This document shows positions 6,231 through 8,293 of a DNA stretch of 8,293 nucleotides, one piece after another. The DNA is from an uncultured Fusibacter sp. (GTDB lineage: Bacteria; Bacillota; Clostridia; Peptostreptococcales; Acidaminobacteraceae): the NCBI GenBank assembly GCA_937958285.1, contig CALFXQ010000347.1, forward strand, positions 1 through 8,293. The letters run 5' to 3'. Under the pieces are notes generated by a model. The model searched no databases, was not told where the DNA came from, and worked only from the letters and a program-made list of their open reading frames with translations. Positions within the stretch are counted from its first letter, which is position 1. Every line of letters starts with the position of its first letter. Position numbers and translations under genes: made by a program.

Positions 6231-7454
6231 ATGAAAAAATATACCTATCAAATAGCTACAGCCCAGCATATTCCACAAATTGAAGCATTACAGGCGCGTT
6301 ATCATGTGCTCTCCATAAAATCTGAAGACAAAAAAGACGGTTTTGTGACCACCTTGTTTACCACTGAGCAATTTGAATCTCTCATAAACTTAGAACAAGG
6401 CCTTACTATTGCCCTAGATGGCGATCGAGTCATTGCCTATGTTATGGCAGCTTCTTGGCATTATTGGCAACACTGGCCGCTTTTTCAGCATATGATTTCC
6501 GATTTATCTTCTATGACCTACCTCGGCCAAAGGTTAACTGTCGATAATTCCTACCAATATGGACCCATTTGTATTGATAGCGCTTACAGAAGTACCGAAG
6601 TTCTCTACGAAATTTTCGAGTTTTCTAGAGTGCAAATGGCCAAGCGTTATCCAATTTTAGTGACATTTATCAATCATATCAATCCTAGATCTTATACGGC
6701 ACACGTCGATAAACTAGGTCTTGAGGTTCTAAAGAGCTTCCCCTTCAATCAAAATCAGTATTATTGTCTTGCCTACGATACACAAAAACCAGTGCTCGTG
6801 ATTCGAAACGAGCGCCCAGAAGAGCAACTAGAAGTTGAAAACCTGGTAAGAGAGGCCTTTTGGAATCACCATGGGCCTGGTTGCGATGAACACTTCTTGC
6901 TGCACAAATTGAGAAGTGATGCTTCTTTTGTGAATCCCTTAAACCTAGTGGCCACATTAGACAATGTGGTTGTTGGACAAATCGTCTATACCCATGCCCA
7001 TATACAGTCAGATACGGGGATAACACACCAAGTGCTATGTTTTGGCCCGCTTTCTGTACTCCCTGAGTATCGTGGTTTAGGTATAGGTGCGGCTCTCGTG
7101 CGTCGCTCTTTAAGCCAAGCCAAACGCCTAGGCTATCGCGCAGTGTTTATTTACGGTGACCCTGCTTATTACAAACGCTTTGGTTTTGTAGCTGCCGAAC
7201 AATACAAAATTCGCACGCCAGATAACCACTTCGCAGATCCACTTCAAGTATTTCCACTGTATGCAGACGCGCTAAAAACCATTACAGGAAGATTTTTCGA
7301 AGCCACCGCTTATGCCATTAAAGAAGAAGAGGCGAAGGCCTACGATTTAAACTTTATAGAAAAGCAAACGCACACAGGACTTCCTAGTCAATTGCGCTTT
7401 AACACTTTGATTAAGATGCGCCGACCCTCTGGATTAGGAGAAGATAAGGTATAG
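6231..7454 (+). CDS. Tandem-GNAT N-acetyltransferase (YhbS-like C-terminal domain)
   Basis: A 407-residue soluble protein. The frame is open from an ATG at 6135, but the ribosome site and promoter place the start at 6231. Residues 1-185 look like a first GNAT fold in which the acetyl-CoA loop is degenerate: YRSTEV (119-124) stands where R-G-x-G-x-A/G is expected, followed by NPRSYTAHVDKLGLEVL. Residues 186-373 are a second GNAT fold with intact motif A, LPEYRGLGIGAAL (277-289), and the motif B-like YGDPAYYKRFGF (308-319). The block FPLYADALKTITGRFFEATAY resembles the C-terminal part of YhbS-type (COG3153) proteins. The likely reaction is acetyl transfer from acetyl-CoA to an amine; the substrate could be a small molecule, antibiotic, protein or tRNA. 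The N-terminal domain may bind substrate rather than catalyse. It is divergent from the ABC operon and probably cotranscribed with the regulator downstream. Confidence 0.88.
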   Translation: MKKYTYQIATAQHIPQIEALQARYHVLSIKSEDKKDGFVTTLFTTEQFESLINLEQGLTIALDGDRVIAYVMAASWHYWQHWPLFQHMISDLSSMTYLGQRLTVDNSYQYGPICIDSAYRSTEVLYEIFEFSRVQMAKRYPILVTFINHINPRSYTAHVDKLGLEVLKSFPFNQNQYYCLAYDTQKPVLVIRNERPEEQLEVENLVREAFWNHHGPGCDEHFLLHKLRSDASFVNPLNLVATLDNVVVGQIVYTHAHIQSDTGITHQVLCFGPLSVLPEYRGLGIGAALVRRSLSQAKRLGYRAVFIYGDPAYYKRFGFVAAEQYKIRTPDNHFADPLQVFPLYADALKTITGRFFEATAYAIKEEEAKAYDLNFIEKQTHTGLPSQLRFNTLIKMRRPSGLGEDKV

Positions 7455-7490
7455 GCGTGTTTAATGCCTTCACAAACAAGCGACGCAACA

Positions 7491-7496
7491 GGAGGA
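7491..7496 (+). promoter_or_regulatory. Ribosome binding site for a GTG start
   Basis: GGAGGA lies 8 nt upstream of GTG at 7505. The codons between it and the GTG in this frame include no other start, so this site decides the start of the downstream regulator. Confidence 0.85.
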
Positions 7497-7504
7497 TATA
7501 CACA

Positions 7505-8293
7505 GTGAAAATCGCGCATTTTCTATCGTCAGGCACCTTAGAGCCCAAGCCCAATATTAAGCGTATTGTGATGTCTCAGGGCTTTTCCTATACGCCCATC
7601 GCCTTCGATACCGTACAAGCAGAACACATCTCACAGTCCAAATTTGATGCCATTGTCATAGAAGGCAATCGACTTGCACTCTTCGACTTCTTGACGCTGT
7701 TAAAAGGCCTAAAACTAGAAGAGCTTACTATCACGCCCTTTATTGTGCTCTCCGAACAAAGCGATTTCGAGTTACAAGCTTTGTACTTCGACCTCGGGGC
7801 AATGGGCTTTATGACTTACGATGCCTTCGATGCCAATCGCTTTACCACTTACCTCTATGCAGTTAGAAGAGATCTGGAAACCGTGGCCACATTAAAATCC
7901 TTTCAAATTGCGGTGGTAGACGACTCGCGCCTTTCACTGGCTGTGCTAGCAGACTACTTTAAGCGCCTAGAAGTTTTGAATGTCGATTACTTCCAAAGCT
8001 CCACCGATTTTATCCACACAAAAAAAGCCTACGAGCTCGTGATTCTAGACCTTGTAATGCCCGAATACAGTGGCGAAGATCTCATTTATCACATCCGCAG
8101 CCAACATCACAATACCATTGTTCTGTTAATGTCCGCCTATAGCGACAGCCCAGTTATTACACACTGTCTGAAGATTGGCGCCGACGATTTTATCATCAAG
8201 CCCCTCGATTTTAGGCTCTTTACTTTGCGGTTAATCAACGCCATTGGCAATCATATCCTCACAAAAGAAAATATGGCCATGAATCAAAGACTA
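7505..8293 (+). CDS. Response regulator with tandem receivers (first degenerate), 3' end outside the window
   Basis: 263 residues are visible from a GTG start, and the frame is still open at the window edge. Residues about 1-125 have receiver-like periodicity but lack the acidic pair. Glu53 stands at the phosphoacceptor position (IVIEGN) and Tyr105 at the conserved Lys position, so this is a pseudo-receiver. Residues about 133-250 are a canonical receiver: Asp139-Asp140, phosphoacceptor Asp182 in LVILDLVMP, Ser210 in LLMSAYSD, and Lys232-Pro233 in DFIIKPLD. From about 250 the chain becomes a helical linker (ILTKENMAMNQRL) of the kind that leads into an output domain. REC-REC layouts often precede GGDEF, as in PleD, but HD-GYP, PP2C or histidine-kinase outputs are equally open here. 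The gene follows the acetyltransferase by 50 nt with no clear terminator, so they may form an operon. No cognate histidine kinase is visible. Confidence 0.88.
   Translation, partial: MKIAHFLSSGTLEPKPNIKRIVMSQGFSYTPIAFDTVQAEHISQSKFDAIVIEGNRLALFDFLTLLKGLKLEELTITPFIVLSEQSDFELQALYFDLGAMGFMTYDAFDANRFTTYLYAVRRDLETVATLKSFQIAVVDDSRLSLAVLADYFKRLEVLNVDYFQSSTDFIHTKKAYELVILDLVMPEYSGEDLIYHIRSQHHNTIVLLMSAYSDSPVITHCLKIGADDFIIKPLDFRLFTLRLINAIGNHILTKENMAMNQRL

Noticed and set aside
7455..7504. Terminator between the acetyltransferase and the response regulator
   Set aside because: Only a TGTTT/AAACA pair with an 11-nt loop is present, too weak to separate the two genes.

Overview
The window looks like chromosomal DNA of a Firmicute (Bacillota), most likely an anaerobic Clostridia-type organism. 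The evidence is purine-rich AGGAGG/AAAGGAG ribosome sites, sigma-A-type promoters, moderate-to-low GC judged by eye, a large FtsX-type ABC exporter, and an HTH protein next to a soluble Ser/Thr kinase, a pairing I recall from Clostridia. A Fusibacter-like genus is only a guess. There are six protein genes. I see no rRNA, tRNA, CRISPR array, transposase or insertion sequence.

Left part (1-2900): a small XRE-type helix-turn-helix protein on + (14-454) converges, 31 nt apart, on a 733-residue gene on - (486-2687). That protein joins a divergent Ser/Thr kinase domain to an alpha/beta-hydrolase domain with a GxSxG nucleophile elbow, with a beta-rich stretch of unknown nature between them. It has its own sigma-A-like promoter (2728-2756). 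This fusion is the most unusual object in the window.

Middle part (2853-6062, - strand): a two-gene ABC exporter operon, transcribed permease first (798 residues, two FtsX domains, 8 predicted membrane helices) and then ATPase (258 residues, MacB/LolD/BceA type). The two genes overlap by 13 nt and are probably translationally coupled. A perfect 19-bp inverted repeat follows the ATPase stop and probably ends the operon, although its U-tract is poor. It may instead be a dispersed repeat.

Right part (6063-8293, + strand): a 168-nt divergent intergenic region carries a very good extended -10 promoter for a tandem-GNAT acetyltransferase (6231-7454). This gene is followed 50 nt later, with no obvious terminator between, by a GTG-started regulator with a degenerate receiver followed by a canonical receiver. 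The window cuts it off before its output domain.

The four blocks are not an evident single pathway. A reasonable reading is a signalling and envelope-defence neighbourhood: a kinase/HTH module, a BceB/MacB-like exporter for peptides, lipids or antimicrobials, an acetyltransferase and a response regulator. No substrate can be named from sequence alone.
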